Assembly: GCA_904066235.2 (NCBI GenBank)
Contig: CAJFCV020000004.1
Coordinates: forward strand, 6,944,001 to 7,008,000
DNA length: 64,000 nt
Source of the DNA: Bursaphelenchus xylophilus
Taxonomy: Eukaryota; Nematoda; Chromadorea; Rhabditida; Aphelenchoididae
Direction of reading: 5' to 3'
Positions 35,317 through 47,701 of the stretch are shown here, in pieces (position 1 is the stretch's first letter; each line of letters opens with the position of its first letter). Under the pieces are notes generated by a model. It had not been told where the DNA came from. It did no database searches and saw nothing but the letters and a program-made list of their open reading frames with translations. The position numbers and the translations under genes were made by a program.

Positions 35317-37602
35317 TTACAATTGAAGCGAAGTCAGTTTCAACTCCAGCCCCTTGCTGGAGAAGGGCTCGTAGAAGCCTTGGTTGGCATTCTGTTGGCT
35401 TTGTGAGGAGACGGGACCACTTGGCGGAGGGAATGTGATCAGCTGCGGGAACCCGAAGCAAGGGTTCTGGTTGTTGTTATTGCTAACCTTCGGGGCCCCC
35501 CAAATCGAAGCAGTCGAAGCGACGGCGTTGCTCAACGAAGTCATCGAAGAAATGGGCTCAGGACTAGAAGTCATCTGGTCGAAGATATGAGAAGAAAAGG
35601 GGTGCATCTCGCCCATCGAACCCAGACCACTTTCGTTGGAAGAACTGGTGGATCCGCTGCTGTTTGGAGGGGCGATCACTCCTGTCTGGCCGTTGGAACT
35701 TTGACGGGAAGCCGGGTTAGACTTTAATGGAGAAGACATCTTCCCATTCTTGTATCCATTCTCCATCCTTTTGCTAGCCTGGCAATTGCATTGACATCTG
35801 CACGACGGATCAACTCCGATTGGCCTCTAAAATGAGCACGCTTAATAAAAAATCCATGTTTGACATTAAATCTATTCTAGATTTACTTACTGGTTCGTTG
35901 AATTCCTCGGTTTGAGTGCCAGAATTAGTGACCATGGCCTTGATGGTTCCTAAGAGACTGCTGATGGGAGGAGAACAGCTCACTCTCAAGTCGTTACTGT
36001 GCCTCACCATATCATATTGTTGTCCTTGTCCCATACTGCCCACTGAATTGTGTCTGGTCATAGGTCCTCCGATAACCCCAGCAGACCCTAAGGGCTTCGG
36101 CATTTGGGCGGATCCATACCCCATGTCAACCGAAGCGCCAAATGCAGGAGAGGGTCCAACTGGATTGCTGTTACTCTCATTGTTGGTCCATGGATTCCTT
36201 GGGGTGGAGATGGAATTGTCTTCTGGATGGAACATACCACCATAAGACATCTGATTGTTGGAGTTGAACTGGGTGATGGCCAGTTGATCAGCTGCAGCAG
36301 CTGCATTCTGGTCAAAACCTCCAAAGTTGGGAATGGTCCCAGGAGTGTAAGTTACAGCTTGGCCTCGAGGTGGGAAGACACAGGCCGGGAAGTTCCTCTT
36401 GATGAATAAAGCGTAGTCGAAATAGGGAAGATTGCGACGAACAGCGACATAGAATTGGGAAGGAAAGGGAGCAAAGGCAAACTGATGCTGAGAGAGGAAC
36501 TCCATGAATTTGTATCGGTCTAGAGACAGGGTTACCAATGAGAACTCGTCACTTACTGTTCATGATACTATCCTTGACCGCTTGTGGAATATGAGCGGAT
36601 GTATTGAAGAAATTGAACAAGGAATCTGACGATGTGGCACCACCATGTCGAAGCAAGAATCCGGCCAATAAAAGGACAGTAGTGTAGATCTCAGCTGGCT
36701 GAAGAAAGACGACGTCGCCCTCCGTTATGTGGAAGATGTAAGATCTCCTCTCAATGAACTGTCTTCTCTTCAAAGAGCTGGACCCAATATATCGATATAA
36801 ATCGTCTCGACCAGAATTGCTGATTCTACTATGAAGAGAGGACAAAGAAATGTTGTGGAGACCATTCTTCTGGAAGATGGAGAGGAGGAATGAGAGGGCA
36901 TGAACCTCGAAGTCATGTGAATATGGGTCCTTGGTTGGAGCTCGGCTGTCTGAACGGCTCTCAAAGTCCTCAAGATTCAGTTCTGGAGCGTCTGGGGAGT
37001 CCTGCAAAGTTTTATTAATTCGGTTTATTCATAAGTAATCTAATTATTCAGTGCATTAGTTTTTTTTGTTTAAACGAAAATTTAAGTCCTATACAAGCAT
37101 AAACTACGGCTGAGAAATGAATTACTAGGATTCTTTTCAACGCCGTTTATATAATAGATAACAGCCAAAATGGGATAGTCTTGAGTGTTAAGGACTCCAT
37201 AAATAAACTTTAGAAATCTTAAAATCTCTAAAACTTACTGGCTCGTTGCACGGAGAAACATAATTGCCGATCCACTCCTTCCCCTCATCAGCCACGGCTT
37301 GGAAAGCCAATCTGAATCCAGGTCTGAGTACGGTAGTCAAGTCTGTGACTCCCTAAAGACAACATCAATTTAGATCATATTACACTTACATGATCGCAAA
37401 AATCTTTTAATTGGAACGAAACGGTGGCACTCATCTGATGGCAAGTGATGAGGCCAGCCTTTGGACTGAGCCAGGACAACTGGCCCACCCCGCGAATAAG
37501 TTTGTTGGATACGGGGAAGCCAAGCCCCGGGATCAGGGGCTGGATCTGTGGGGCATTAAATTGGGGGTTCATCTGGAGACCTGGGGGAATATGGGGATCC
37601 AT
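35317..37602 (-). CDS. LIN-66-like protein with winged-helix domains (tentative)
   Basis: Five exons (37602-37390, 37352-37239, 37001-36557, 36519-35891, 35826-35317) join in frame to 636 residues. Residues about 30-110 look like a cold-shock/S1-like barrel (GQLSWLSPKAGLITCHQMSA, VSFQLKDFCDHGVTDLTTVL). Two winged-helix-like domains follow: the first runs HALSFLLSIFQKNGLHNISL to EGDVVFLQP, the second IYTTVLLLAGFLLRHGG to SQFYVAVRRNLP. The C-terminal 300 residues are asparagine, glutamine, serine and proline rich, with a cysteine cluster CRCQCNC. Order and length resemble C. elegans LIN-66, a heterochronic regulator; Egalitarian shares the winged helix but no exonuclease domain is present here. 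Family memory, not alignment, supports the name. Confidence 0.5.
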
Positions 37603-40600
37603 GTTGTTATCGATTATCTAACCCAGCCAATCCTTTTGATAAAATTCTCTCTTCGGTTTGTTGACTGAAACAATACAAATACTGTTAAAATCAATGCCTT
37701 CCAATCAGCGACAAACAACAGAAAACGCGACAAACTTTGGAGACATCAATTATGAAAGCATGGATGGATATCAAAAAGGGAGAGAAAAGGGGGCGAAGTG
37801 TTTAGATCCACGAAATTAAGTAAAAAAAGATGGAGATGAAGCCCCAGAACAGGGCCGCAGGTCGAAGTGTAAAAATGAAAATCACAAAAAGCAAAGGGAC
37901 TTGGGGGTTCAGGCCGCACTCTCCGTCCGCTCTCCCCCACCCATCTGATGTTGGTGCGTCTATATGGATCCAGTCAGTGAAGTGGAGCGCGTGTGTCTAT
38001 CTCAAAGAGGAGACGACTGCAGAACTTTTTTCTGCCGAGTTTCTGTTCTTCTCCCACATCGGCCAGGTCAGCTTCGTCCTCTCTTCCTTTCTCTGATTTC
38101 TCGGCACTCTCTTCCCTTCAATCCTCTCTCATCCTCGCGCTCAAAACAAAGACACACCATTCCTTGCAAGTATAAGGTGCGTCCATTCGGGATTACTCAG
38201 TTTAAACAAAGTGCTTAGAAAATGATGGACTTGAGAGTGAAATTGAAAGAGAAAAGCGAAAGAGTGTGGGTTTTGAAGAGCGACTCGTGTCTGCGATCTC
38301 TTCGAGATTAATGTTCTCTTTATACTGACCTTTTTCACTCATTTCTTCCGTTTTTCTGCGCAAAAACAATTCGAAATCGATGAGACATTTCTGCAGTTTT
38401 AAAACAGATTCTCCTCGGAACGAAGGGAGGTAAAGATCCTGTACCTTTTCCATGGACCGTGAGCAAAAAGACAATAGGGGAACAAATCACGCTACCGTAA
38501 TACATATTATATAAACATAACGATAATGAAAAGCGGAGATGCCAACCGTCTCCATAAATGGCATAAATTGCCTTTAATCCCCTTCAAATTATTACCCACG
38601 AAGGTGAATGTTTCCGAAGATGAAGACAGAGAAAAGCCAATCCCTTCATTTAAATCCAAATGTCAAATTGTTAAGAGCTGGGAACAAGGAGGAGACTTAC
38701 TAAACCAACATGCGTTATCGACGACGTAAAGGGAAATGATTAGATTTATAAATAGATATGCGATTGGATGGATTATTTACTAAATACTATACAATTGACT
38801 TCAAAGCCATGTAAACCGGCGCATTTTATGAGAGCAGGTGCAGTTTGCGCAATTTTTTATGCGGTGCCTTGTTTATGGAGAGTATAAGAAGCACAAACGA
38901 TTATGTTAAACCACGAATAAAGGCACGAGTTCGCAGCGAAATACCTGATCCTGTTATTGATAAAATTTTGGAGAAATGGAGAACTGGTAATGCATGTGTA
39001 AGGTCCCAATCCCGCTCCAAAGTAAACGTGGATATGAAAAAGATCCGTTGGTTATACTTCCCAATCCTTGAGTAATAAATACAAAAAAGTCGATCCGTCC
39101 AAATAGAAAGTTGCACATTTTGCTGTTCTAAAATCGAAAAAAATGACCATTCCATCATATTGCACATGAACATGAGCCACGTTTGAAACCCCTAAACTAG
39201 ATTTTTTCACATATAATCTACACTGAAACAAAAACACATCCAACTAGCCAACTTCACCAAAACTTTATTTATTTTTCTTTGATTTATACTTTCATCTCGA
39301 TTTTCTGTCAGTTCGTCAGATTTTCTGGAGGCGATATGCAAAGCTGTTGCATAAACTTGTACTTACAGCATAAACCAAATGAGCTTTTCAATTTTCAGTA
39401 ATCTTTCCTATGTTGGTAGTCCACTGGATCTTTTATGCTCTCTGAACTTTTATAACCAGTTTGTATTCTTGTTAGTAAATCGCAGTCATTTGTGTACTAT
39501 TTGTATGCAAATGGCCAGGCCTGGTGGAAAAGCTCGATTATTTTTCGATTTTTTGCACTAGGTACAATTCACAGCAATTGCTGCAGATATTCGCTACAAA
39601 ATGGCATTTCGCTTATGATACTTGATGAGTTTTTGACGAAGTCGCGTGACTTTTCCAATTGTAATCGTTGTCATAGTTTCCGAATTGCGGCTATCCCAGG
39701 AACTCGGTTATTTGAATATTACAGTCGTTTCTTCTGATTGACTCTTTCTTATTCATCTATCATTATTTTGTAATCACTCGAGTATAGTGTAATGTGTATG
39801 TTGCAGTATAAAAAGCTAGAGTGTTTGTGCTAGGTATACTGTAATATATTCATTATCGTATATCAGGTCAGAGGAGTGTTGCTGCTGTCTTAGTCTGGAT
39901 ATATAACCAGTTTACGACTGGTCTAGGGTGTCCTTGTTTCTGTAATTACTTTATGCCAAACATGTGTTTTGACAGCCTTTCAGAGTTGTTTCCCCTCACC
40001 TCACATATCGTTTTGTTATCACTCTATCATCGAGATTACAAGTGAAGATAACTTGTCACTGCACTCGGACTAAATGGATTAGCCTTTTTTACCTTGAGTT
40101 ATCTCCTCTAATTTATATTTTCTGGGGGTTTATTTCCCGCAGTGCCCATTTGAAGAGTCAATTGTTCTTAACAACGAGGGGCTGAGAACTGTGAAGTTGA
40201 TTACGCAACTTTCACTGGCTTACTGTTCATTACGTAATCTAAAATGTCTGCCAATTTTGGCCTGTAATCCATTGGCGATTTTAAATTTACAACAAGCACT
40301 TGTTTTGAGAACCGGAGGGCATCTGAAGGAAGGAAATCTATGATTTTATGTCATTTTGAGGGGTTACTGGTTGAATTCTCGCTTTTCCGGTGAAGGAATT
40401 TCGTCGTCGCTGGGTGATTCGCTGATAAGCAACGCGATTCCTTCCGTTATCAGATCTAAAGACATGGCACCGGAGAAGAAAAAGAAATCAAATCAGAGGG
40501 AGGGCGCTTCGAATTCGCCGCTCTGATACGTGGCTTCACCTGGGCTTCATTTCTTTCATGTTGAAGGTTGTGTTCATGAGATTACTTATTTTTTATTGAT

Positions 40601-43600
40601 ACTTTGTATGACTTTATTCGAACCCTCGCTTTTCTCCGGTACCTGCCATCTCCAGATTCGACCCGAGATTGATGGGACATCTGGATGTCCTGTAATTGCC
40701 GTCCGGTATCGTTCCTATCAATTTCCATCCCCTCAGACAGTCTTTTTTTGGTAATTGGGCGCATTCGTGGATGTGATTAGACGGACGACCTCCACCTTCC
40801 CAGAGAAGTGGATCCCCTCTACCTGTCCTCTTCTCCTTTGTTCAAGGCCATCCCTCCTTCATCAATTGCGGTGGCCTTCTTATAAACAACTTTCTTTCAT
40901 TTCGTTTCGCCCCTTTTATGAATCCGCCCTATTGTGATGATCATCCATTCCCGAATCCGAATGGACTTGACTCTCGCGGGTCAGCAAATATTGCACTAAT
41001 CAATTCGTGTTTACATTTACCGTATCCGGATGGACGGATGGATGGATCGACGCGCACTCCGGGGATGATCAACAGTCCGTCGGAAGCAGATGTACTGGGT
41101 CTGGTGTGGGTCTCGGTCGGTAGCGGGCCGGGTGACGGACGTGATGCCCGTTCCTGTGCCGGAATCGCAATCGAGATGACTGGCCAAGAAGCCGGGCCTT
41201 GATAAGAGGGAACGGAGAAATAAAGGGCGCATCTGGTCCTGAAGACGAAACGGAATGGAGAAGGGAGGGGTGGTCGAGGGAGAGTGATAGGCTAACGAGC
41301 AGAAGTGTGGCAGGCCATTCTGTTTCTTACTCTTTTTTAATTTCTTGCGCAATAGTTTGAATTCTTTCGATTCCTCTGTTATCAAAATGGGGGTCGTCTC
41401 TCAACCTCGCCTCCCCCGGTCGGATTAGCGACATAGCCGCGCGGCCCTTTAATATCAGCAAACGCTCATGTGTTGTTCGAGCCGGCCTGTTCATCTCGCA
41501 CCCATTCCCATCAGCCGGTGTCCCCGGCTGCCGCGCGCGGCCCCTGTTGACTCAGCTGCCTCTGAGTCCGTGATTAAAAACCGTCTCTATCAATTCGCCT
41601 CTCTTTCTATTCGGTTTTACTCATGTCAATCAGAGATTGTGGGTTTTGTGTTGGCGTTTCCCATCGGTTACAGCCCGGTCATTAGCTGAAAGACCTCCGT
41701 TCTTGATCTGCGACCTTACCTACGTCTAGTCAAGGAGGAGTCATGTTTGATCATCTCCAAGTGATTTACATTTTCAATAATCTTACGGTGACGGCCTGTC
41801 AAGCCTCTTATCTACCGTAGCGCGCTGATATTCCCACGAATTGCGGGATCTCCAATTTCGTTCGCCTTAGATGGAAGGCCGTTTTTTCATCGCTGCGCCC
41901 ATTGGAGTGACCACTGAGAAGAGGTGATTATTTCTGAACTGCGCGATGCCGAGGATTCAATTGTGGGTTTTGGGAATGAGAGAAGAGGGGGAGGGGGAGA
42001 CTATTGTTGTTAAGAGACCAGGATCGGTAATGGCGAGGGCGGGAGGGATCTCGGGATTGGCACTTGCGCTCTTTTATTAACCTTCCTTAATGTGTTCTTT
42101 TTGACTCTGATCAGGTCGCTCGAGCTCATTGTTCGTCTCTTTACTCAAGCAGAATGGTCCTTGAGAGGTGGTCCTTGCTGCAGTAACCATATTCGGTTCC
42201 ATTGTTTGTCCTGTCGTGGATTCGGATCGAATCCCCTTCGTGATTTGACTCAAGTTCATTGTGGTGACCTTGTTCATATTCTCTTCAGCTTTTTGTCTTG
42301 ATGATCTACCTCTCCGGAACAATGACGTCCGCCCTCCGGTCGTTGTATCAATGCCAATTATCAGACAAGAGGGGGATAGACAATAAATAATAGAAGGTAC
42401 AACATGATGGTTAATCACGGTTATTATTTTATTGCGGTCACGGTTTGAGGATTTATTTTCCGAGCGTTTTCTGTAAAGTTGATGATGGGAATTGGGGTGG
42501 AGTGGGCTGATTCCGTTCTGATCGAGACACTTGACACTCGAGTACTGTATGTATCACTACTCTTTACTTGTTATGGAGCGGTCGAGAAGGGGTTTCTCAA
42601 AGACCTTGTTCTTATTCCCTTCTGGTGACGGCGCCCGCAATTGTGGCGCGATCCTCCTCATCTTTGCTACAGGAGTCCCCCCCCCCCTTTCCGTCCATCC
42701 AGAACAGTGCCGATCATACAGAAATTGCGGGGATCCCTTCTTTTCCTGTACGATCGTCGAGGGACTTTCGGCGACGATTAGAAGGCGGCGCTCGCCATCA
42801 GTTCCAGGATCCCTAACCGTCTTCCCTCAAATCATGACCTCCAAAAAGTTGTGTCGCGCCTCTATTATGTGGTAAAGAGAGGGGGGGGGGCGTAGATCCG
42901 GAGCGAGGGACAGCCGGGAGTTGTGATTGCGCCGAGGTTTGCAAAAACGAATAATACGTCGGGAAAATTGGCGGATGGAAAGGCGGAAGAAGGACGGCCG
43001 GCGCCAACCTTCACCCGACCTCCATTGACCTGACTGACTCGCGCTCCCTCCCCCTCTGCCATCAATCCGCACTGATGAGGATTTGTGGATCGGTTCAGTG
43101 ATTTTTGTTTGTCACCATTCTGCGTTCGTCTCCCCCTTTTTTATCATTTACCGTAGTCCGACGAATAATTTGTTCTCGATTTAAACGAATTAGCGCCCGC
43201 GCCCCGTCCGCCACACACTGTCTTGATTTGGGCTCTTCGAATAAACACAGGCGGTGTGTCTCGCTAATCTCCGGCAAGACTTATCGGCCACAGAAGGAGG
43301 CGAACAATCAGTCGAGTCACTGTTTATTTGTCTTGGGCTGCGTTGCTGGCCAGCGTTTAAGACGTTATATGGCCAACCCTCGTCTACTCAGCGCCCTCCC
43401 GATTACCCGGTTGCTGGGTGATTAGTGGCTGGGCGAGCACTGATGGACGCGCCCGACAGCTGTTCCGCTTAACCAAATCCATCGCGCATTCCCTTTTCTG
43501 GCGCTGGGACCTCGAATGGGGAAGGGATTTATTTGGTTGTTCAGGCAGTGTTCGGCATGAGAGTTAAGGAGAGAAAAGGCGGATTCGCTGGGCCCTTTCC

Positions 43601-45163
43601 GGATGGTCATTTTACGCACAGCGGGGCAGCATGCGGATCAGCGCGCCGCCCTACCTTAACAGTCATCCCTCTTCCCACCATTCAGATCCCGCGTCTTTTT
43701 CGAATCTGCTGGGAAACGGTCGGTTCGGAGATAGGGATGTAGGAATTGCTGGGTTCTGTGACACTCCCGGACAACCACGTGCCCGAAAAAGACCTGGTTT
43801 CGAAAAGAAACGAATGCACCTGGCCGTTGAAGAGCGCGCTGGCCTTTTTCCATCTTCTGGACACCGGCACCGAACGGCCTCGAGGTCTGGGATAACGGCC
43901 ACTTCCAGGCAGCGCAATAAAGCTGGGCGATCCTGAAGTGGCACGATAAGGGAAAGGGACCCTGAAGGAAGGGACTCCGTTAGGGATACGGCCATTCGTT
44001 CTTAATTTGCGTAAGAGAATGGGGTCATGTAATAATAGAGCGGCTGACACTTTGTCAATTGACGAGCGCGATCGAGGTGCCAACCTTTTTAGCCCGCAAA
44101 CCCTCTGGTAATTCCGAGATATTTTGAGATGCCGAATTGATGGGTGTGTTAAGGGATGGTTTAGGTCGCGGCAAGAAACAATAGGCGTATGATGTACCGC
44201 GTTCTTCCGCTTATCCGCACCCTTATCCCTCCCCGAATATCTCCGCTGTCACTGATGAGGCATCGCCTCGCGCACTCCACTTCTTGTCGTCTTCTTCCTG
44301 TAGCCGTGGAGTCAGCAACCTCGGAACGCTGAACGACCTTCCTCTCCCTTGTTCACCCCAACAACCTCCCCGATTATTTTGCGGTGACGTTCCGGTTGTC
44401 AGTGATTTGATGTGAGGCGAAAGTGTTTGTTCTCCCTCCTTTCTGGTCGTCCCTTCTTTCTTCGCGCACCCGGCCTCTTATCAGCCGCGCAGTCGTTTGT
44501 TGAATGCCGTAGGGCGTGCTGAGGTCGGTCGTTTGGTTTGTTCAGTGAGAGGCCGCTTTTGTTTGGGGAGGACGGGCTTCGGCCTTATCAGTCGCATCAG
44601 CCCAACGGGAGTCAAGAATTCTTTGGCCTTACGCGCTTCGGGCAAACATGGCGGCCCGCTCCTTTGCTCGTTCTCTTGAACTGACTGCTCACTCTCCTTT
44701 CCTTATCTCTTGGCCAAAACCGGCCGGGCCCGGTTAAGCGCGTGGCCGACCGCAAAAAGCGCAATTGTTGGGGAGTTAAGGGGGTTAAGGCTGGTTGTGT
44801 TTGTTCATTTTCATTGCACTGCATCGCATTCGGCGCCCTTTCCCTCCATTCATCCTCGACTGGGCCCGGTAAGGAGATGGCGAAATATATTTTTGTGGCC
44901 AAGAACCAAGGACAACAGGAAGGGCCAAGAAGGGTGCTTGTTTCAGAATCTCGGTCTTTATCTCCCTCCCTTTGTTGGCCTCTTTCCTCCTCCACTCGTC
45001 TTGTCTTATCTTGGCCAGGCCTGTGCGCGAGACCCTTATCCTCAACCGCCCTCGCTCTCTAATTCCTCGTTTTATATGAAAACGCGAATTTCCCACTCAA
45101 TTTTTAATCAAAATCGCCAATTTCATGGAGTTCCATTTCAGCCCCTCGTTTTATGAAGCAAGA
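37603..45163. other. Gene-poor 7.5-kb tract upstream of the GATA factor
   Basis: No exon chain could be assembled on either strand. Composition shifts from AT-rich (38-40 kb) to GC-richer (40.5-45 kb). Homopolymer runs occur at about 42674 (C) and 42880 (G), and many short frames have no splice context. The tract is presumably cis-regulatory DNA shared by the divergent LIN-66-like and GATA genes. Confidence 0.5.
44210..45040 (-). promoter_or_regulatory. Cluster of seven GATA-binding sites
   Basis: CTTATC, which is GATAAG on the minus strand, occurs at 44210, 44222, 44477, 44584, 44702, 45005 and 45035, all in the same orientation. Four of these fit WGATAR fully (TGATAAG or AGATAAG). They lie within 1 kb of the start of a GATA-factor gene, which suggests auto- or cross-regulation by GATA proteins. 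Confidence 0.6.
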
Positions 45164-47015
45164 ATGACGATCGTCGGTTCCAGTGCGTCATCGCCCTGCT
45201 GTAATGGAAACGAAGACGAGTCCCAGACCCATGATGCGTGCCCCTCCTGTAAGAAACTCCATCAGGACCTCACCATCACCGTCACTCGCATCTCCGACAA
45301 ATTGGAGTTGTTAGTAAAGAGTGTTGATGAGATTTATCAACGACTCCAGATGTCACCCGCAGATCAGAAACCTCCGATGCCAGCAAAACTCGAACGGAAG
45401 ATCAGCGCCCCCGAGACCCCATCAAATATAATGGATCTGTTTTCATCGATCAACGAAGCCAAGAATCTCACCGAAATGCTGCAATCCATGAGTCAGCCCA
45501 CCAACTCGGAATCTTTCAGCAATGATCAACGTCTCCCACCGATTTCCACCCCTGAGAGCGTTAAAGCCGAAAGTATTCAGTAAGTTTTCTAAATAACTTT
45601 TTATCGTTAAATTTCTTACGCTACAACTTTCAAAAGTTAAATGTTTTGTGAGGTTTGACCTCTGATCTATACACGTATAATTTACTTTAGGAGTTCGAAC
45701 GGAAATGGAAGCCGTAAACGTAAGCCCCATCGCTCTTCAGTCCAACATCTGCCATCGGAAGCAGCCACCTCCGATGATACGAACACCCCCCACATGGCTT
45801 TGATGGCCGCTCTAGGCCTGGATGTGTTCAATTCCGCCGCCTCATCACCATCTGGAAAGCGGAAAGCTGCGCGCAAATCCCCGACTGCCTCGGCTTTGGA
45901 TATATCATCCGTTTTCCAAGGTAATCAGAGTGATGATCAGAAGAATCAGGACGAAGTTACGGCCAATCTGATGTCCCTCTTGACCAATGGTAATCTGAAT
46001 GGAGCTCCCAAATCCAACGGTCAATATTACAATGAGAATATACCCATTAAAGAAGAGGTAAGGGTTTTAAATATAATTGGAGGTTTACAACTCCTCGGTA
46101 ATAGGAATTACTCAGTTAATCATGATATGTTCTCTGATGACTAACTCTCTTTTAAAACATATTTCGCAAGAGTATTATAAGGGACGAGTTCATAATGTTT
46201 TTTGTGTTTTCAGCTGAAATCGGAAAACAATTCGACTACATCGAGATGTTCGAACTGCGAGACCACGGTGACCACTGCCTGGCGCAGAGATGCCGAAGGC
46301 CGACTAGTTTGCAATGCCTGCGGTCTTTACTACCGGTTACATAAGGTAGGAATATTATTTTTATTTTTAATAGGGATTGGGGATATTACTTTAGCCATTG
46401 AAGGGCTTCTTCTTCTATTTAGTATATTTAATATACGAGTTATTGTAATTCTTCTTTTTTCAGACTAACAGACCCGTTTCCATGCGCAAAGACGCCATCC
46501 AACAGAGATTCAGAAGGAAAAACAAAGACGATTCAGCTACGAACTCGCCCATGGATACTAATCAGAGCTTCAATTTCAACGCCTCCAGTGAATTGTAAGT
46601 AACGGAGAAGCTGATTGGCATAATAAAGGGGAGATTAGATCGGACATCTCTTTAATCCGGGTAATGGGCAGGAACAGATTTGATGGATTACTACGTGACA
46701 GGTTGGAGAAATGTTACGCAATCACCATGATTTAGGTGTGGAAATGAACTGTAATCTCTAGAAATTAGGAGATGTAAAAATATACATCGGGGTTGTTTAC
46801 ATAAAAAATGTAATTATTTTCATATCGTTGTTTGCAGTATGTCGTCATTCAACAACTCAGTGAGCTCCATGATGGAACACATCCAAGACGTCGATGAAAA
46901 ACCCGATTCCATCGATGATTGGACCAAGTTCGATCAATCTGCCACCTCCAATTCCTTGCCAAACTTTGTGTTAAACTTAATGAAACAGCCTCAGGTTGAC
47001 ATGGGAGTTCAGTAA
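45164..47015 (+). CDS. egl-18: Single-finger GATA transcription factor (EGL-18/ELT-6 type)
   Basis: DNA-binding regulator; in C. elegans egl-18/elt-6 act in seam-cell and vulval fates. Five exons (45164-45579, 45691-46057, 46214-46345, 46464-46594, 46838-47015) give 407 residues. The finger is [20 protein letters not shown] followed by [13 protein letters not shown] (CX2C-X17-CX2C). The basic tail [20 protein letters not shown] sits across an intron, as in this subgroup. The N-terminal half is serine-rich, with a predicted helix [20 protein letters not shown]. The start is the ATG at 45164, because the upstream in-frame ATG at 45125 runs into TTCCATTTCAG, a probable (trans-)splice acceptor 22 nt before 45164. 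An unseen upstream exon is possible. Confidence 0.88.
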
Positions 47016-47701
47016 TCACATGATTCTTACCTTTTGTTTATACGGGGTCACTTACTGTATCCTCGATGAGCGGCGGCCCTTGTAATTATATTTATCAGCA
47101 CCGGATTCCCGATACTACATTAGTATCAAGTACAATATCATTCCATGCCGTTCCTCGGATCACAGTAATCTCAACAAGTATTGTCTCCATTTTGTATTCT
47201 TCGAAGTGTCCTTTAAACTATTCGAACTCTCACTTAAACCGCCTATGTCCCCTTTATCACTTTATTTATGTTGTTTTAAGACCTTTGTTCTCCCATTTCT
47301 CGCATAATCAGTACTTGGAAAACGTTTGGAAATGAAAACATCTCAGCTTTAACAAGCAATACTACTACTGTTTAACGTATTTACTCTTTAACTGGTTCGG
47401 TGTTTGTCTTTTTATCAGTATTACTCGCTAATTGTAAGTTAACCTCCACACTCCAATGAAAATGAATCGTAATCGGCTTTAAACCCTTTGGCACTGAAAT
47501 TTGCATAATCTTCGATCTGGCTTTATTGCATTTAAAACTTCACTTTGAAATAAATTAATAAGAAAAAAAGCTGACGTCAAGTGTAATATAATTTAACATA
47601 TGATGCGGTCAAAGAGGTATTCCGGAGATCAGCTTTGGTATAATCCACAAGCCTTGTGAGTACAGACCACGATGAACATGTCTATTTGAAGACTACTATG
47701 T
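47016..47701. other. Intergenic, convergent GATA / ZP genes
   Basis: 3' flanks of two convergent genes; no coding or RNA feature is supported. Confidence 0.4.

Noticed and set aside
42670..42900. Runs of C and G of about 11-12 bases
   Set aside because: Simple homopolymers, prone to sequencing error; no G-quadruplex array or repeat unit is evident.
40500..45160. Many open frames of 60-150 codons on both strands
   Set aside because: GC-richer DNA lengthens random frames. None has splice context, codon continuity or family resemblance.
45125..45163. In-frame ATG at 45125 as the GATA factor start
   Set aside because: The next bases form TTCCATTTCAG, a strong acceptor, so this ATG is probably intronic or removed by trans-splicing.
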